Made by a program: the position numbers and the translations under genes. From a virus, in the IMG/VR virus record IMGVR_UViG_3300036981_000255, positions 34,617-98,616 of that record: a stretch of 64,000 bases of DNA; one strand, 5' to 3'. Below the pieces are notes generated by a model that saw only the letters and a program-made list of their open reading frames with translations, was not told the DNA's origin and searched no databases. Of this stretch, positions 24,465-33,837 are shown in pieces (within the stretch, counting starts at the first letter, position 1; each line of letters starts with the position of its first letter).

Positions 24465-25859
24465 TTACAATTTAGCAATCAAGTCTCGAATATTTGCAGG
24501 AACTCCAACCAATGACAAAATCTGTAACTGTTGATTTTTCACCATCTCCAATGACCTTCCAACTTGGTCTTCCAATATTAGTTGAGTTACATATTTGATA
24601 ACCAACTTCAAAAGAAATTCGACCAACAAAGGAAGCAGGGCATCTCTGATGATTTCAATAATAAATTGCGTATTTTGTTGCAAGAAATCATCAAATCCGA
24701 TAAATCCTATGGTGTTGGAAACTATTTTGAAATACGTGACGAACAAAAACATAATTTTTGGTGCAAACACAATATTCGCCAAGGCTTGCAGGATTCCTTT
24801 GAATAATTGCTCGAAGAAGTCTAAATTGCCATATTTTTGATTGGCTGGGTCAAGATTTTGTGTGGCTTGCGCAGATAACACCGAGAAACGATTGTCCAAA
24901 GTTGTTTTGATTTCTACCAAACTCGAAGTTGCCTGTAAAGCAACGTGAGTGTCATACAAATCGTCAAAATTAACAAAACTTGAGATATAATTACAATCCT
25001 TTAGAACTCTTCGTCCATTAGACCTTTCATCAATCCTTTGATTTATATAGTCCAAATCATCAGCCGTAAATGTGAAGTAACTATCGTCAATAATAGTGTC
25101 TGGAAGGTCAACTACTTTGTTCACAAGCGTTTGCAATTGAACTTCTGCTTGAATAGTCTGTGGACTTTTATTCAAAAATGCTGCTATCGTTCCAAAAATA
25201 GTGTCAAAAATATTATTGATTAATGTTGGCAACGTGAAAAGTACAATGCTGTCCACAAACGTATTGATAAAAGAGTTAACTGTTTTTCCAGTCCACGAAC
25301 TATCAATTTTGACGTTGAAAACGTTTGATTTTAATACACCATCAACGATTCCCTGTTGTTGAAAAGTTACAACCAAAAGACTTTTCCAAGTTCCATTGTT
25401 TCCTTGTAAAATCCCATGAAGAAATTTGTTCAAGTCTTGGTCGATATTGCCGTATATCATTTGACCTGCAACGGACGTTGGATTTACTTTCAGTATTTCA
25501 AAGAAATCTATTTGACTGACTGCAACGTTAAATCCAACACCAGAGCCGTCAATCAAAGAAGCAGGAATCAAGGCATCAATGCTACACGAAAACTTACTTT
25601 TCATGATTCGCTTCAACACTTTTTTGATATTTGCTTCGATTGTTGCAGTGTTATAAGTCAAAAAACGAATTAACTCTTCTTTGATTTGCTCAAATCCAAC
25701 GACTGTTTTCAATAAATCCAAAAGAAAATCTGTGGCATTCGCCTTATTGTTCAAAGAAGGAAACGAAGAACCAAAATCCAATTCTGGAAAGCCGTTGTTC
25801 AAGCTTTTTAAAGCCGAAACTTGATTTAATAAACTGCTTTTTTGGTCGAATAATGACAT
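24465..25859 (-). CDS. Probable virion protein, 464 aa
   Basis: Starts MSLFDQKSSLLNQVSALKSL and contains several hydrophobic, membrane-like helices in the middle and end (for example FAPKIMFLFVTYFKIVSNTI and ALLPLLVEFLLKLVIKYV). It stands between a baseplate-type region and an LRR gene. I do not recognise the family. Hydrophobic helices may insert in the host membrane or be buried in a baseplate; which one is unknown. Confidence 0.6.
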   Translation of the reverse strand: MSLFDQKSSLLNQVSALKSLNNGFPELDFGSSFPSLNNKANATDFLLDLLKTVVGFEQIKEELIRFLTYNTATIEANIKKVLKRIMKSKFSCSIDALIPASLIDGSGVGFNVAVSQIDFFEILKVNPTSVAGQMIYGNIDQDLNKFLHGILQGNNGTWKSLLVVTFQQQGIVDGVLKSNVFNVKIDSSWTGKTVNSFINTFVDSIVLFTLPTLINNIFDTIFGTIAAFLNKSPQTIQAEVQLQTLVNKVVDLPDTIIDDSYFTFTADDLDYINQRIDERSNGRRVLKDCNYISSFVNFDDLYDTHVALQATSSLVEIKTTLDNRFSVLSAQATQNLDPANQKYGNLDFFEQLFKGILQALANIVFAPKIMFLFVTYFKIVSNTIGFIGFDDFLQQNTQFIIEIIRDALLPLLVEFLLKLVIKYVTQLILEDQVGRSLEMVKNQQLQILSLVGVPANIRDLIAKL

Positions 25860-25916
25860 TGGTTATTATTTATTTACTACCTGTTGCAAGTTTTGTGTTT
25901 TTAGTGAATAAAATTA

Positions 25917-26903
25917 TTATACCCATAAGATTCGTGTATGGGTGTCTTTTGAAATTTTTTCTTCTGTTAATTTTCCATTTTTTGAAATAGTTATTGTTTG
26001 AAGTTGCATATTATCAGAACACTCTAAATGTGTTAATTCAAGGTTGTTTGATAAATCAAGGTTTTCTAAAGAATTTTTACAACATACTAAAAACCTAAGT
26101 TTCAAATTTTTCGTTAAATCTAAAGATTTTAATTTATTTTCATTACAACATAACACTTCGAGTTCAAGGTTATTCAAAGTGTTTAACTTTTTTAAAGAAT
26201 TATAATTAACGCTTAGTTTGATTAGGTTTGTATTTTCACTTAAATCAATATCTGTTAAGAAATTGGAATTAACATCTAATGAATATAAAATTTTATTTTT
26301 CGACACATCAAGAGATTCTAATTGATTGTTAGTGCAACACAATATTTCCAAGTTAACATTATTAGAAACATTGATTTCTTCTAATAAATTATTAGAACAA
26401 GATAACCACGTTAAGTTTAAACTCCCCTCCACATTGATTCTTTTTAATCTGTTATGTGAACAGAATATTTTTTTAAGATTAACTAACAAATGGAAATTTT
26501 CTGGAAAAGACTTTAAGTATTTATATGAAAAATCCAATTCTTTGATACTGGTAATCCAATCAACTTGTTCTTGTAAATCCCAAGATTTTATGTTAATTCC
26601 AATTGTATCAAATAATTCGATAATGTCTTGGTAATCTGATTGTTTTTTATCTGTTTTTTCCGAAATTAACTTTTTTATAAATGAGGGTTGAGTTAAGTTG
26701 GAATTTTTTGAAACATAAATTATTTCGTAATCTTTTTCTGAAATAAAAGTGGACATTCCAATATTTTCACAAACAGTAAATTTACCATCTTCCATAAAAC
26801 CTTGATATGGTAAATTTTCAAAGAAAACCTTCCCTTTTTTAAAGTTGTTGGAAAAATTGACTACATTGTTTAATAAAATTATTCCTTTTACTAATTTATT
26901 CAT
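25917..26903 (-). CDS. Cys-type leucine-rich-repeat protein, 328 aa
   Basis: About residues 120-310 are tandem 20-23-residue repeats of the style LTWLSCSNNLLEEINVSNN, LEILCCTNNQLESLDVSKN. This L-x-x-L-x-C-x-x-N-x-L-x-x-L-D-V-S form is common in Bacteroidota. The N-terminus has no signal peptide. LRR folds bind proteins, so a host-protein interaction is likely. The leader element at 26925 lies upstream. The gene may have come from the host. Confidence 0.8.
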   Translation of the reverse strand: MNKLVKGIILLNNVVNFSNNFKKGKVFFENLPYQGFMEDGKFTVCENIGMSTFISEKDYEIIYVSKNSNLTQPSFIKKLISEKTDKKQSDYQDIIELFDTIGINIKSWDLQEQVDWITSIKELDFSYKYLKSFPENFHLLVNLKKIFCSHNRLKRINVEGSLNLTWLSCSNNLLEEINVSNNVNLEILCCTNNQLESLDVSKNKILYSLDVNSNFLTDIDLSENTNLIKLSVNYNSLKKLNTLNNLELEVLCCNENKLKSLDLTKNLKLRFLVCCKNSLENLDLSNNLELTHLECSDNMQLQTITISKNGKLTEEKISKDTHTRILWV

Positions 26904-26924
26904 TATTTTAGTTGTTTTTTATTG

Positions 26925-26995
26925 TTAAAAATTAAACATTTCATAAGATTCTACAACTTTAAACCATTAGATTTCAAATTAAGTTCCTTTGAACA
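26925..26995 (-). repeat. Repeated leader element, copy 2
   Basis: Matches the element at 22529-22600 in the same order of blocks (CAAAGGAACTT, TTTGAAATCTA, TGGTTTAAAG, GTAGAATCTTATGAAA). It lies between the gene at 27012 and the LRR gene start at 26903, and again contains a short ATG frame. Confidence 0.5.
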
Positions 26996-27011
26996 CGTAT
27001 AATACAGCAAA

Positions 27012-27410
27012 CTATTTTTTAGGTGTCAATTGTGATAAATCATAAACGTTTTCTTTCTTACGATTGTCAGCCATCAAACGAATTTCATTAATGTCCAATG
27101 ATGATAGACCAATCTTTGAATCATCTGTATCATCGTTGTCAGCAACTACTTGTGATTTTGACGTTATCAATTTGGCTTGAATCTGAAGAAGTTTTGTTTT
27201 TTTGTCCAAAATATCATTTAAAAGTCGCATGGAATCGTTTTCCAATTTCCCAAGGTTACATAATTCATCAATGTCTGTTGGCGCAAACAATTTGCCACGT
27301 TTGTCCATTGTGTCTGTAATGATTTTTTTCTGTTCATCACAGTCAATAAAAACCTCTTGCATTGCTTCTAACAATGATTCAGTGTTGTCTTCGAGTTTTC
27401 GTTTTGCCAT
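27012..27410 (-). CDS. Helical protein, 132 aa, possible small terminase-like
   Basis: The ATG at 27410 (MAKRKLEDNTESLLEAMQEV) is chosen because longer upstream readings run into the neighbour. The protein is helical (LNDILDKKTKLLQIQAKLI) with an acidic turn and a basic end. Length and helices would suit a T4 gp16-type small terminase subunit, but I see no decisive motif. It lies 4 bases after the tube paralogue. Confidence 0.5.
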   Translation of the reverse strand: MAKRKLEDNTESLLEAMQEVFIDCDEQKKIITDTMDKRGKLFAPTDIDELCNLGKLENDSMRLLNDILDKKTKLLQIQAKLITSKSQVVADNDDTDDSKIGLSSLDINEIRLMADNRKKENVYDLSQLTPKK

Positions 27411-27414
27411 TTTT

Positions 27415-27936
27415 TTATTTAATTGGAATAAAATAGTCTTTTTGAAACGGGATTTCAGTTGAATTTTGAATAGTTGGAATAACAACCACATTACTTGGTG
27501 AAATTGTAATGAAAGGTTCTAGTATTTCGTCTGCGCCATAATTGAAAAGACCAAAATTTATCTTTTTTATTTTGCTACTTTCAACCAAAAACTTTTGAAC
27601 CACCACGCCAGTTGGGTCACATAAATCAATTTCAATAACAAACGATTGGTCACCATATTGTTGAACAAATTTATCTAAAATTGTGATTGTTGGTGGAGCA
27701 ATAAATGCTCTAAAGTGAATTGTAATATCAGCCCAGTTATTATCGTTATATTCAATTGGTGATAATTTAGAAACCGACCATGGAGGTAAATCAACATCTG
27801 CTGGAAATCTCACAATAAATCTATTGGCTTGCATTGGTTCGTAAAGATGAAATAAACCTGCGCTGTGCTTTTCCTTATAACTTTTACTAAAAAAACCTTT
27901 GATTTTCTGGAATATCTTTTGTACCATTGTTTGCAT
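27415..27936 (-). CDS. Second tail-tube-like protein, 173 aa
   Basis: Shares NRFIVRFPADVDLPPWSVSK and then IDLCDPTGVVVQKFLVESSK with the tube at 6872-7363 (NRWILRFPSDVG, ELLDPTGVAVSKWLI). It may cap the tube, terminate it, or build its baseplate end, as gp54-like tube paralogues do in T4. Two ATGs are near the start: 27936 and 27927. The promoter-like motif ends only 4 bases before 27936, so transcripts would begin too late, and 27927 (MVQKIFQKIKGFF) is the likelier start. Confidence 0.72.
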   Translation of the reverse strand: MQTMVQKIFQKIKGFFSKSYKEKHSAGLFHLYEPMQANRFIVRFPADVDLPPWSVSKLSPIEYNDNNWADITIHFRAFIAPPTITILDKFVQQYGDQSFVIEIDLCDPTGVVVQKFLVESSKIKKINFGLFNYGADEILEPFITISPSNVVVIPTIQNSTEIPFQKDYFIPIK

Positions 27937-27940
27937 TTGT

Positions 27941-27948
27941 TATAAATA
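27941..27948 (-). promoter_or_regulatory. Putative late promoter of the second tube gene
   Basis: The minus strand reads CAAATATTTATAACAAATG. Its distance argues for the ATG at 27927 as start. Confidence 0.5.
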
Positions 27949-27979
27949 TTTGTTCCAATTGTTTTTGTTTGTGTAAAAA

Positions 27980-28720
27980 TCACAAATCATTTTTATAATC
28001 TTGATTGATTTTTTCACGTTTTCTATTGAAATACAATGCTTTGAACTTCTTTAGATTTTCTCGAATGTCTTTAGTATTTAAACCTGTGACACATCTTAGG
28101 CATTCCAAGACTTGGTTTTTGTTGTAATTTTTTCCACCGTCATCAAAGACAGATTCCCAATTTTCCATCAGTTCTATGATTGCATAACCGAGAAGTTCTT
28201 CTGAATCGCTCAAATATCCTGTGTCATCGTTTGTTGCCAAAGTTTCTTTGATAATGTCAATGTACTGGTAGAAGAAATCTCTCATGGCATTCGTTTCAGT
28301 TTCAATAGTGTATGAATATTTTTCATCTTCTATCAAAACGTCCACTTTACTTTCGTAAGATGTTTGCCTTATTTTTCTTTGGACTTCTTTTTGTCTTCTG
28401 CCGATTAAATCATTTTTGATGATTGTACCATAATAAGAATATGCCTTTGCGCCATTCGATGGGTCAAACAAATCTATTTTGGTGTGCAAGAAACTTAACG
28501 TTTCAAACATCAAATCGTCAAACGTTATTTCTTCACTCCACAATTTGTATCTGTTAATAATACTTTCAACCATTTTGAATAGTGGTTGCGCAAGATATTT
28601 TTCATAAATTTCATTGCGTACCACATCATCGTCACTGTTGAGGTATTGAATAACAGCTTCTTCTTGCGGAGTGTCAAAATATCGTACTTGGGTTCGAGGT
28701 CTCCCTCTTGGTTTTTTCAT
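27980..28720 (-). CDS. 55: Late transcription sigma factor, gp55-like
   Basis: The 246-residue protein has a sigma70 region-2-like core at about residues 50-115: VESIINRYKLWSEEITFDDL, FDPSNGAKAYSYYGTIIKND. That GAKAYSYYGTIIKN block is typical of gp55-type factors of T4-like phages. In T4, gp55 directs RNA polymerase to late promoters whose -10 is TATAAATA. The window contains a recurring TATTTATA motif before structural genes, so this protein is its likely reader. T4 gp55 is 185 residues, so this one is longer. Confidence 0.78.
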   Translation of the reverse strand: MKKPRGRPRTQVRYFDTPQEEAVIQYLNSDDDVVRNEIYEKYLAQPLFKMVESIINRYKLWSEEITFDDLMFETLSFLHTKIDLFDPSNGAKAYSYYGTIIKNDLIGRRQKEVQRKIRQTSYESKVDVLIEDEKYSYTIETETNAMRDFFYQYIDIIKETLATNDDTGYLSDSEELLGYAIIELMENWESVFDDGGKNYNKNQVLECLRCVTGLNTKDIRENLKKFKALYFNRKREKINQDYKNDL

Positions 28721-28758
28721 TTTTTATTGGTTAGTAAATAGTTTGTTTTTGCCAATCG

Positions 28759-29001
28759 TCATTTAGTAAATTTAACTTTACCATCACTAATTGATTGTAG
28801 CATTTTTTGCCCATAATCTTTTAATAATTGTTCACGTGAAATTGACCAACCTATTGGTGGCATCGAATAATCTTCAAAATATGTGAATCTAATCATTCCT
28901 GTCATGTTATCACCACCATTTCGTTTTTCACCATTTGGCAATTCACATTCAAAAACACCATTTCCAAGATGTGTTGCGATATATTCTAATTGATTTTCCA
29001 T
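28759..29001 (-). CDS. Unknown protein, 80 aa
   Basis: Small protein (MENQLEYIATHLGNGVFECE ... SMPPIGWSISREQLLKDYGQ). It has no known motif. It stands alone between the sigma-factor gene and the glycosyltransferase block. Confidence 0.55.
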   Translation of the reverse strand: MENQLEYIATHLGNGVFECELPNGEKRNGGDNMTGMIRFTYFEDYSMPPIGWSISREQLLKDYGQKMLQSISDGKVKFTK

Positions 29002-29025
29002 TGTTATATTTTATTTATTAAAAAA

Positions 29026-29823
29026 TTACGCAAAAGCAATTTCACGGTCATAGTCAAAATGGTACTCTTTTTTGGCTGCGTCATACCAGAACTTTGTTTC
29101 TGTGATAGGCATATCTTTTGTTTGTGAAAAAATTGAACCTTCACGTCCATTGATGTGTTCGTAGATGAATTTTGGAATAACGTAGAAAGTTTTACCAACA
29201 TTCAACATTCTTAGCAAAAACTCATAATCATGGAATTTCACCATAGACTTTTTGAATCCACCGACTTGCAAAAATGCAGACTTTCTGATTGTTGCGCCAG
29301 TTAAACTATACATGTGGAAATTGTGTGTTTTGGCATTTTTAAGGTCGAAATGACCAAATTTTTCCATGTGACCTAAAGACCAAACGACTTCATTTGAAAA
29401 TCCAAGGAAGTTTCCCTTATCATCTTTTTCAAATACAATCCCAAGATATACATCGTAGTCGTATGCTGTAATATGTTGGTTCACATTCAACATGAAATTG
29501 TCAAACAAAACGTCATCGTATTGCAAAATGGTGAAATATTCAGTTTCTACGTTTTGTACAGCATAATTGATTTGACTTTGATAGTCGGTTTCACCATGAT
29601 TGTATAAAAGATGTAAGTTAAAAGATTTATCAATGGTCTCTACCATTTCTTTGTATAAATTTGGCGAAGTAGGTGTAGCCGAACTTGAAACGACTAGCAT
29701 GATGTTGAAAAACTTGTCCTTTTGACTATTCAAAGAAGCAATAGCTCTTTTGGTAAAATCCATTGAAGTTTCAGTTATCTCATGGATTGGAATAATAACT
29801 GTTGTATTTTTTGTATTTGACAT
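29026..29823 (-). CDS. Glycosyltransferase family 2-like, 265 aa
   Basis: GT-A fold: TTVIIPIHEITETSMDFTKR at the start, then TILQYDDVLFDNF (the metal-binding DD) near residue 97 and FHDYEFLLRML near 210. It transfers sugar from a nucleotide sugar to an unknown acceptor. The gene overlaps the next glycosyltransferase start by one base (coupled), forming the edge of a glycosylation island. Confidence 0.78.
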   Translation of the reverse strand: MSNTKNTTVIIPIHEITETSMDFTKRAIASLNSQKDKFFNIMLVVSSSATPTSPNLYKEMVETIDKSFNLHLLYNHGETDYQSQINYAVQNVETEYFTILQYDDVLFDNFMLNVNQHITAYDYDVYLGIVFEKDDKGNFLGFSNEVVWSLGHMEKFGHFDLKNAKTHNFHMYSLTGATIRKSAFLQVGGFKKSMVKFHDYEFLLRMLNVGKTFYVIPKFIYEHINGREGSIFSQTKDMPITETKFWYDAAKKEYHFDYDREIAFA

Positions 29824-31007
29824 TATTTTACTTTTTGTAGTTTAGTTGTTGGTTTGTTTTGAGCGATTGCATTTGGATTAACTTGAGCAGTCTCAACTAC
29901 TGGTTGCAGCGCTTGCTTGGCGAAGATTTCTTTAATTTTCTCAATTCTGTTTGCAATGATAGATTCAATCGCTGTAACGAGTTGCGTAGATGTATTTTCT
30001 CTCGTGTATTTTGCAACAGTTTCTTCCATTGCACTATAAATCACTGGGTCAAGAGAATCGCTTAACCATAAGTCCAAATATCCTTTGATGTAAGATGGCA
30101 TGTCATTGTCAGATAAAACCCAAATGCCATTATTTTTAGTTTTGTATTGACCCCCTGTTGCAGTTCCCATCCATTCGGGCATAATGTTAGGAATTTTACC
30201 CAAAACTGGAACGCCACATTTCATTGATTCGAGTGGAAAAGTGCCAAAGGAAGAAATATCATCCACCCAAATTGACAAACAACAATCTTTCATACTTGAA
30301 GCGAAATCTTTACGCTCTACATTGTTAACAATTTTATTTTGAATCCAAGCATACTGTGGATATTGGCGGTAGAACATCTGCATAATATCAGTAGCTGTTG
30401 CATTATCACGTGAGAACACCATGATAAATGGTTTGGCAGGTTTATCAGACTTTTCAAAAATCGGTTGAATGTAAGGATTTACCACATGAACATTCAAATT
30501 TTTCAAATTCTTATCAATAAATTCCTTTTGACTTTCAGTTGTTGTAATGACATTTTTGATGCCATAGTTTGCCCAATGATTCCCCATGTTAAGTGTACGG
30601 AATATCAATTTGTACATTTGAGATAAAACTATAAATTCACAGGGCATTTTCAAATTGTTCTGATTCAAATCGTTGAAAAACGGTTGAACATAAACCTCTG
30701 GCAAAATTATAAAATCAATTGGGCTGATAGCGCCAACTTTAGCCGTACTGATGTGTGGCAAATTGGTGTAATTGCTCCCAAGCCATTTTGGCATATTGTA
30801 TTCGGCTTCTGTAAAAATGTAGGCTTCGTAACCTTTCTCTTTCAAAATTGAAACCAAGTCATATACATGACCAATTGCGCCACTTGGATGACCTTTTGTA
30901 TCAGGTGTATAAAAATACAATTTTGACTTTTTGTTTTGAAGCCCTTCGACAAGAAGTTGCTCTTTCTCTTTGTTGGTTAGTTGCTTTGATTGTGTTGGAT
31001 TTTCCAT
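29823..31007 (-). CDS. GT-B glycosyltransferase-like, 394 aa
   Basis: Has the two-domain GT-B pattern: an N-terminal half with SGAIGHVYDLVSILKEKGYE and a C-terminal half with SFGTFPLESMKCGVPVLGKI, the E-x-x-x-x-G-x-P nucleotide-sugar site of GT4 enzymes. Sugar and acceptor are unknown. The C-terminal 60 residues are extended and basic. Confidence 0.72.
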   Translation of the reverse strand: MENPTQSKQLTNKEKEQLLVEGLQNKKSKLYFYTPDTKGHPSGAIGHVYDLVSILKEKGYEAYIFTEAEYNMPKWLGSNYTNLPHISTAKVGAISPIDFIILPEVYVQPFFNDLNQNNLKMPCEFIVLSQMYKLIFRTLNMGNHWANYGIKNVITTTESQKEFIDKNLKNLNVHVVNPYIQPIFEKSDKPAKPFIMVFSRDNATATDIMQMFYRQYPQYAWIQNKIVNNVERKDFASSMKDCCLSIWVDDISSFGTFPLESMKCGVPVLGKIPNIMPEWMGTATGGQYKTKNNGIWVLSDNDMPSYIKGYLDLWLSDSLDPVIYSAMEETVAKYTRENTSTQLVTAIESIIANRIEKIKEIFAKQALQPVVETAQVNPNAIAQNKPTTKLQKVK

Positions 31008-31016
31008 TATTTATGT

Positions 31017-31322
31017 TTATTGGTTGCTTATTTGTGTTTGTCCTTCTGTTTCATCACAACAGCCGACAGAAGCTGTTTGTTGTTTTAGTTTACAGTCTTC
31101 GTTTGTTTTGCAATCGCAATTATTACAATTGTTTTTTACTAGGATTTTGTTCTTCAACAACGTTGTTAACATTAATTCTTCTTGTTCACTGCCCAATTCG
31201 TTGTTTAGTGTAAATACCACAGCATCTAACATTTTATGAATTATAGAATTTGTATAATGTGATTCTGTTTTTGCAAATGCTTCAATTCGAGTTAAATCTA
31301 TTTGATAATCTTTTAAGTTCAT
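31017..31322 (-). CDS. Small protein with Cys cluster, 101 aa
   Basis: The last third contains NNCNNCDCKTNEDCK and later VGCCDE, six or more cysteines that could bind metal. The first part is helical. Lies between glycosyltransferase and HAD-like genes. No family recognised. Confidence 0.55.
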   Translation of the reverse strand: MNLKDYQIDLTRIEAFAKTESHYTNSIIHKMLDAVVFTLNNELGSEQEELMLTTLLKNKILVKNNCNNCDCKTNEDCKLKQQTASVGCCDETEGQTQISNQ

Positions 31323-31359
31323 ATTGTTTTATTTATTTTTTTTAGGTTTATACCATCTA

Positions 31360-32208
31360 CTATGCTTCCGCTACCTCTTTAGATTTTTCAAGCCAAAAAC
31401 TTCTGATTTCCTTTAAATTGTCAAAGGACATGTTAGCCCTGTTTTCTAACTTATCGGTAAGATGTTCAACTTTGTTATATTCACTATTGATTTTGAAGCA
31501 AAGTTTGTTTTTTGGCTTTGTTTTTATAATATATGGATTTGCAGTTATAATTAAATCGTATAATTCCCATACTTGCGAGTAGTCGTATAAAAACTTGGTA
31601 TTATTGCAGCGAAAGTTGTTTTGGGCAAGGAAAAGGTGTGTTGCAGGGATAGAACTGCTGCGTTCTTGGCTGACAATTGTAACAGAATGACCCATTTCAA
31701 CCATCATTTGATACAACACATTCAAATCATGGACAGCGTTAGGGTAACTAGGATTGGTTTTGCCGAACAATTGAAATGCAAAATCTTCATAAACAAATTC
31801 TTTGTAATCAGCTTTGTCAATGAATGTGCAAACTTTAGACATTCCTTCAATGTCATCCGATTCAGGTAAGTTCAACAAAGTTCTATCGTCTTCAACTTCC
31901 AATGGCTTCATCACAAAATCATCTGGATTTGTAACGTCTATTGGTGTGTCAGTTAAATCCATTTGTTGCACGAATACCGACTTCATTTCTTGAATTTCGT
32001 TGACTGGTGTGCCGTTGAACAATTGTGGCTCTAAAGATTCAAGATTTTCTGCACTATTTTCTGTTTGGTCGTCAAATTCAAGTTCTAAGTCTTCGTCTAA
32101 GGGTGTTTCCACGAATTTCTCAAGACTTTCAAGGTATTCTTTGTGAACTTCAATGAAATTACCTTTGAAATCTCGAACTACTTCGTTGAGTGTTATTCCA
32201 ATTCTCAT
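31360..32208 (-). CDS. HAD-like protein with degenerate active site, 282 aa
   Basis: The ends look like a nucleotidase-type HAD fold: MRIGITLNEVVRDFKGNF at the N-terminus, and later LYQMMVEMGHSVTIVSQERS and PKNKLCFKINSEYN. In active HAD enzymes the first motif is D-x-D-x-T/V; here it is T-L-N-E-V, so it is probably not catalytic. A long acidic insert lies between. It sits among sugar-transfer genes and may act as a scaffold or binding protein. Weak assignment. Confidence 0.45.
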   Translation of the reverse strand: MRIGITLNEVVRDFKGNFIEVHKEYLESLEKFVETPLDEDLELEFDDQTENSAENLESLEPQLFNGTPVNEIQEMKSVFVQQMDLTDTPIDVTNPDDFVMKPLEVEDDRTLLNLPESDDIEGMSKVCTFIDKADYKEFVYEDFAFQLFGKTNPSYPNAVHDLNVLYQMMVEMGHSVTIVSQERSSSIPATHLFLAQNNFRCNNTKFLYDYSQVWELYDLIITANPYIIKTKPKNKLCFKINSEYNKVEHLTDKLENRANMSFDNLKEIRSFWLEKSKEVAEA

Positions 32209-32252
32209 TTAATTAATGTTTTTAAGACTAATATAAATGGATTTTTAGTGAA

Positions 32253-33248
32253 TTAAAATCTATAAACTTCTTTCAAAATAGTACAAATTAGTTCAGCAGA
32301 TTTTCCGTTGCCATAAGGACAAGGTTCATTAATTTCATAATCGTTAATAACTTGTTCAAATATCATTGACAAATCATTAGGCGTTGGACATAAAATCAAA
32401 TGGTTACTTTTTTCCATTCTTTCAGATTCAACTCTGCAAACGATAACCTTCTTTTGAAGAAACGTTGCTTCTTCTTGGATGCCACCAGAATCAGTGATAA
32501 CTGTTTTACAATCTTTCAAAATATTGATTAAATCTTCATGCGCTAATGGTTCTACAACTTTAACATTTGTCAATAAATTTTTATGCTTTAAAACATTAGG
32601 ATTCGGATGAATCGGAAGGATAAATTCAATTTGTGAATATTTATTTGCCAATTGATTTATTTCATTAAACCATTGGTCTATTTTATTATGATTTTCTCTC
32701 CGATGAAGTGTACACAATACTTTGTCAGTATAACTTGGAACTACGTCAATCAAATGGTCTAAAACAGTGTTTCCAACAACATAAGTTTTTCCGCCACATC
32801 TTTCCATTTCAATGTTATCGGCATTACTTTGTGTGGGACATAAATGCACAGCCGTAAGACGTGAAACCATTTGTCTATATGCTTCTTCAGGATACGGATT
32901 TTCTAAATCATAAGTTCTTAAACCTGCTTCAAGATGAATGATTGGAACTTTCAAATTGTAATATTTCAAAGCAATAGCACAGACAGAAGCAGTGTCACCT
33001 TGAACTAAAACAGCAGAAGGCTTTAAATCTTCTAATTCAGAAGACACTATAATTGAAGCAAATATGTTGTTCAAACGTTCAATGGGTCTATTCGGGATTA
33101 TCAATTGATAATCAAAAAAACCATCAGTGATAGATTCATGTTGTCCTGTGAACAGAATTTTAAAATCTATTGAATTTGTCTTGAATATATTGATTAAAGG
33201 TTTTATTTTAATCCATTCAGGTCGTGTGCCGTATGTGAGTAATATCAT
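32253..33248 (-). CDS. wecB: UDP-N-acetylglucosamine 2-epimerase
   Basis: The 331-residue protein has the whole family signature: YGTRPEWIKIKPLI, FTGQHES, QGDTASVCAIAL, IIHLEAGLRTYDLENPYPEE, CTLHRRENH, ILPIHPNPNV and VITDSGGIQEEATFL. The enzyme makes UDP-N-acetylmannosamine for surface-sugar synthesis. It probably supplies the glycosyltransferases of this cluster. It is slightly shorter than bacterial WecB (about 376), but the catalytic residues are there. Confidence 0.92.
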   Translation of the reverse strand: MILLTYGTRPEWIKIKPLINIFKTNSIDFKILFTGQHESITDGFFDYQLIIPNRPIERLNNIFASIIVSSELEDLKPSAVLVQGDTASVCAIALKYYNLKVPIIHLEAGLRTYDLENPYPEEAYRQMVSRLTAVHLCPTQSNADNIEMERCGGKTYVVGNTVLDHLIDVVPSYTDKVLCTLHRRENHNKIDQWFNEINQLANKYSQIEFILPIHPNPNVLKHKNLLTNVKVVEPLAHEDLINILKDCKTVITDSGGIQEEATFLQKKVIVCRVESERMEKSNHLILCPTPNDLSMIFEQVINDYEINEPCPYGNGKSAELICTILKEVYRF

Positions 33249-33251
33249 TTG

Positions 33252-33830
33252 TTATTTCTTAATGGTTAAATATCCACATTTTAAATGCGAATATCTAAGA
33301 TTTTTATATTTTGATGTTGAACCATTTAACGGTGTCGCAACTTGTGTTATCTTTCTATTTAAAAATAATTCTACAGCATTTAAATCTAATCCTCTCGAAT
33401 CATTCAAATCAAATGTTATTATCAATTTTCCACCAGATTTAAGTTGTTTAATTTGATTTTTTAATATTTCAACGTGTGGCACATTCTTTATTTCTTCTAA
33501 AGTTGAAACATTTATTATGCAATCAAATTTACCATGAAAAACTGGATTATCTTTTGTTATATCATATACAAAAGTGTTAGGTAATTCAGATTTTTGTATA
33601 TCTGAATTCAAAACATTAATATATTCTTTTTCTAATATATTCTTAAATGTAATATGTACACCCATATACCCCCAACAAGAGTTATGTATTAGAATATCAT
33701 TGTTTTCAAATTTAGAAAGTTCCTGCAAAACAAAATGATATTCATAAGGACGTGACCAACTATACTCATCTATAAATCTAACGTCAACGTCATCATTACA
33801 ATCAAAATAACTGAAATTCTCAATTATCAT
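33252..33830 (-). CDS. SAM-dependent methyltransferase-like, 192 aa
   Basis: Class I methyltransferase style: FDCIINVSTLEEIKNVPH, LKNQIKQLKSGGKLIITFDL. The G-x-G of motif I is poorly conserved (HNSCWGYMGVHI). It follows the epimerase gene by 3 bases and probably modifies a sugar or nucleotide sugar, or is a binding protein. Low certainty about activity. Confidence 0.55.
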   Translation of the reverse strand: MIIENFSYFDCNDDVDVRFIDEYSWSRPYEYHFVLQELSKFENNDILIHNSCWGYMGVHITFKNILEKEYINVLNSDIQKSELPNTFVYDITKDNPVFHGKFDCIINVSTLEEIKNVPHVEILKNQIKQLKSGGKLIITFDLNDSRGLDLNAVELFLNRKITQVATPLNGSTSKYKNLRYSHLKCGYLTIKK

Positions 33831-33837
33831 AGCAATA

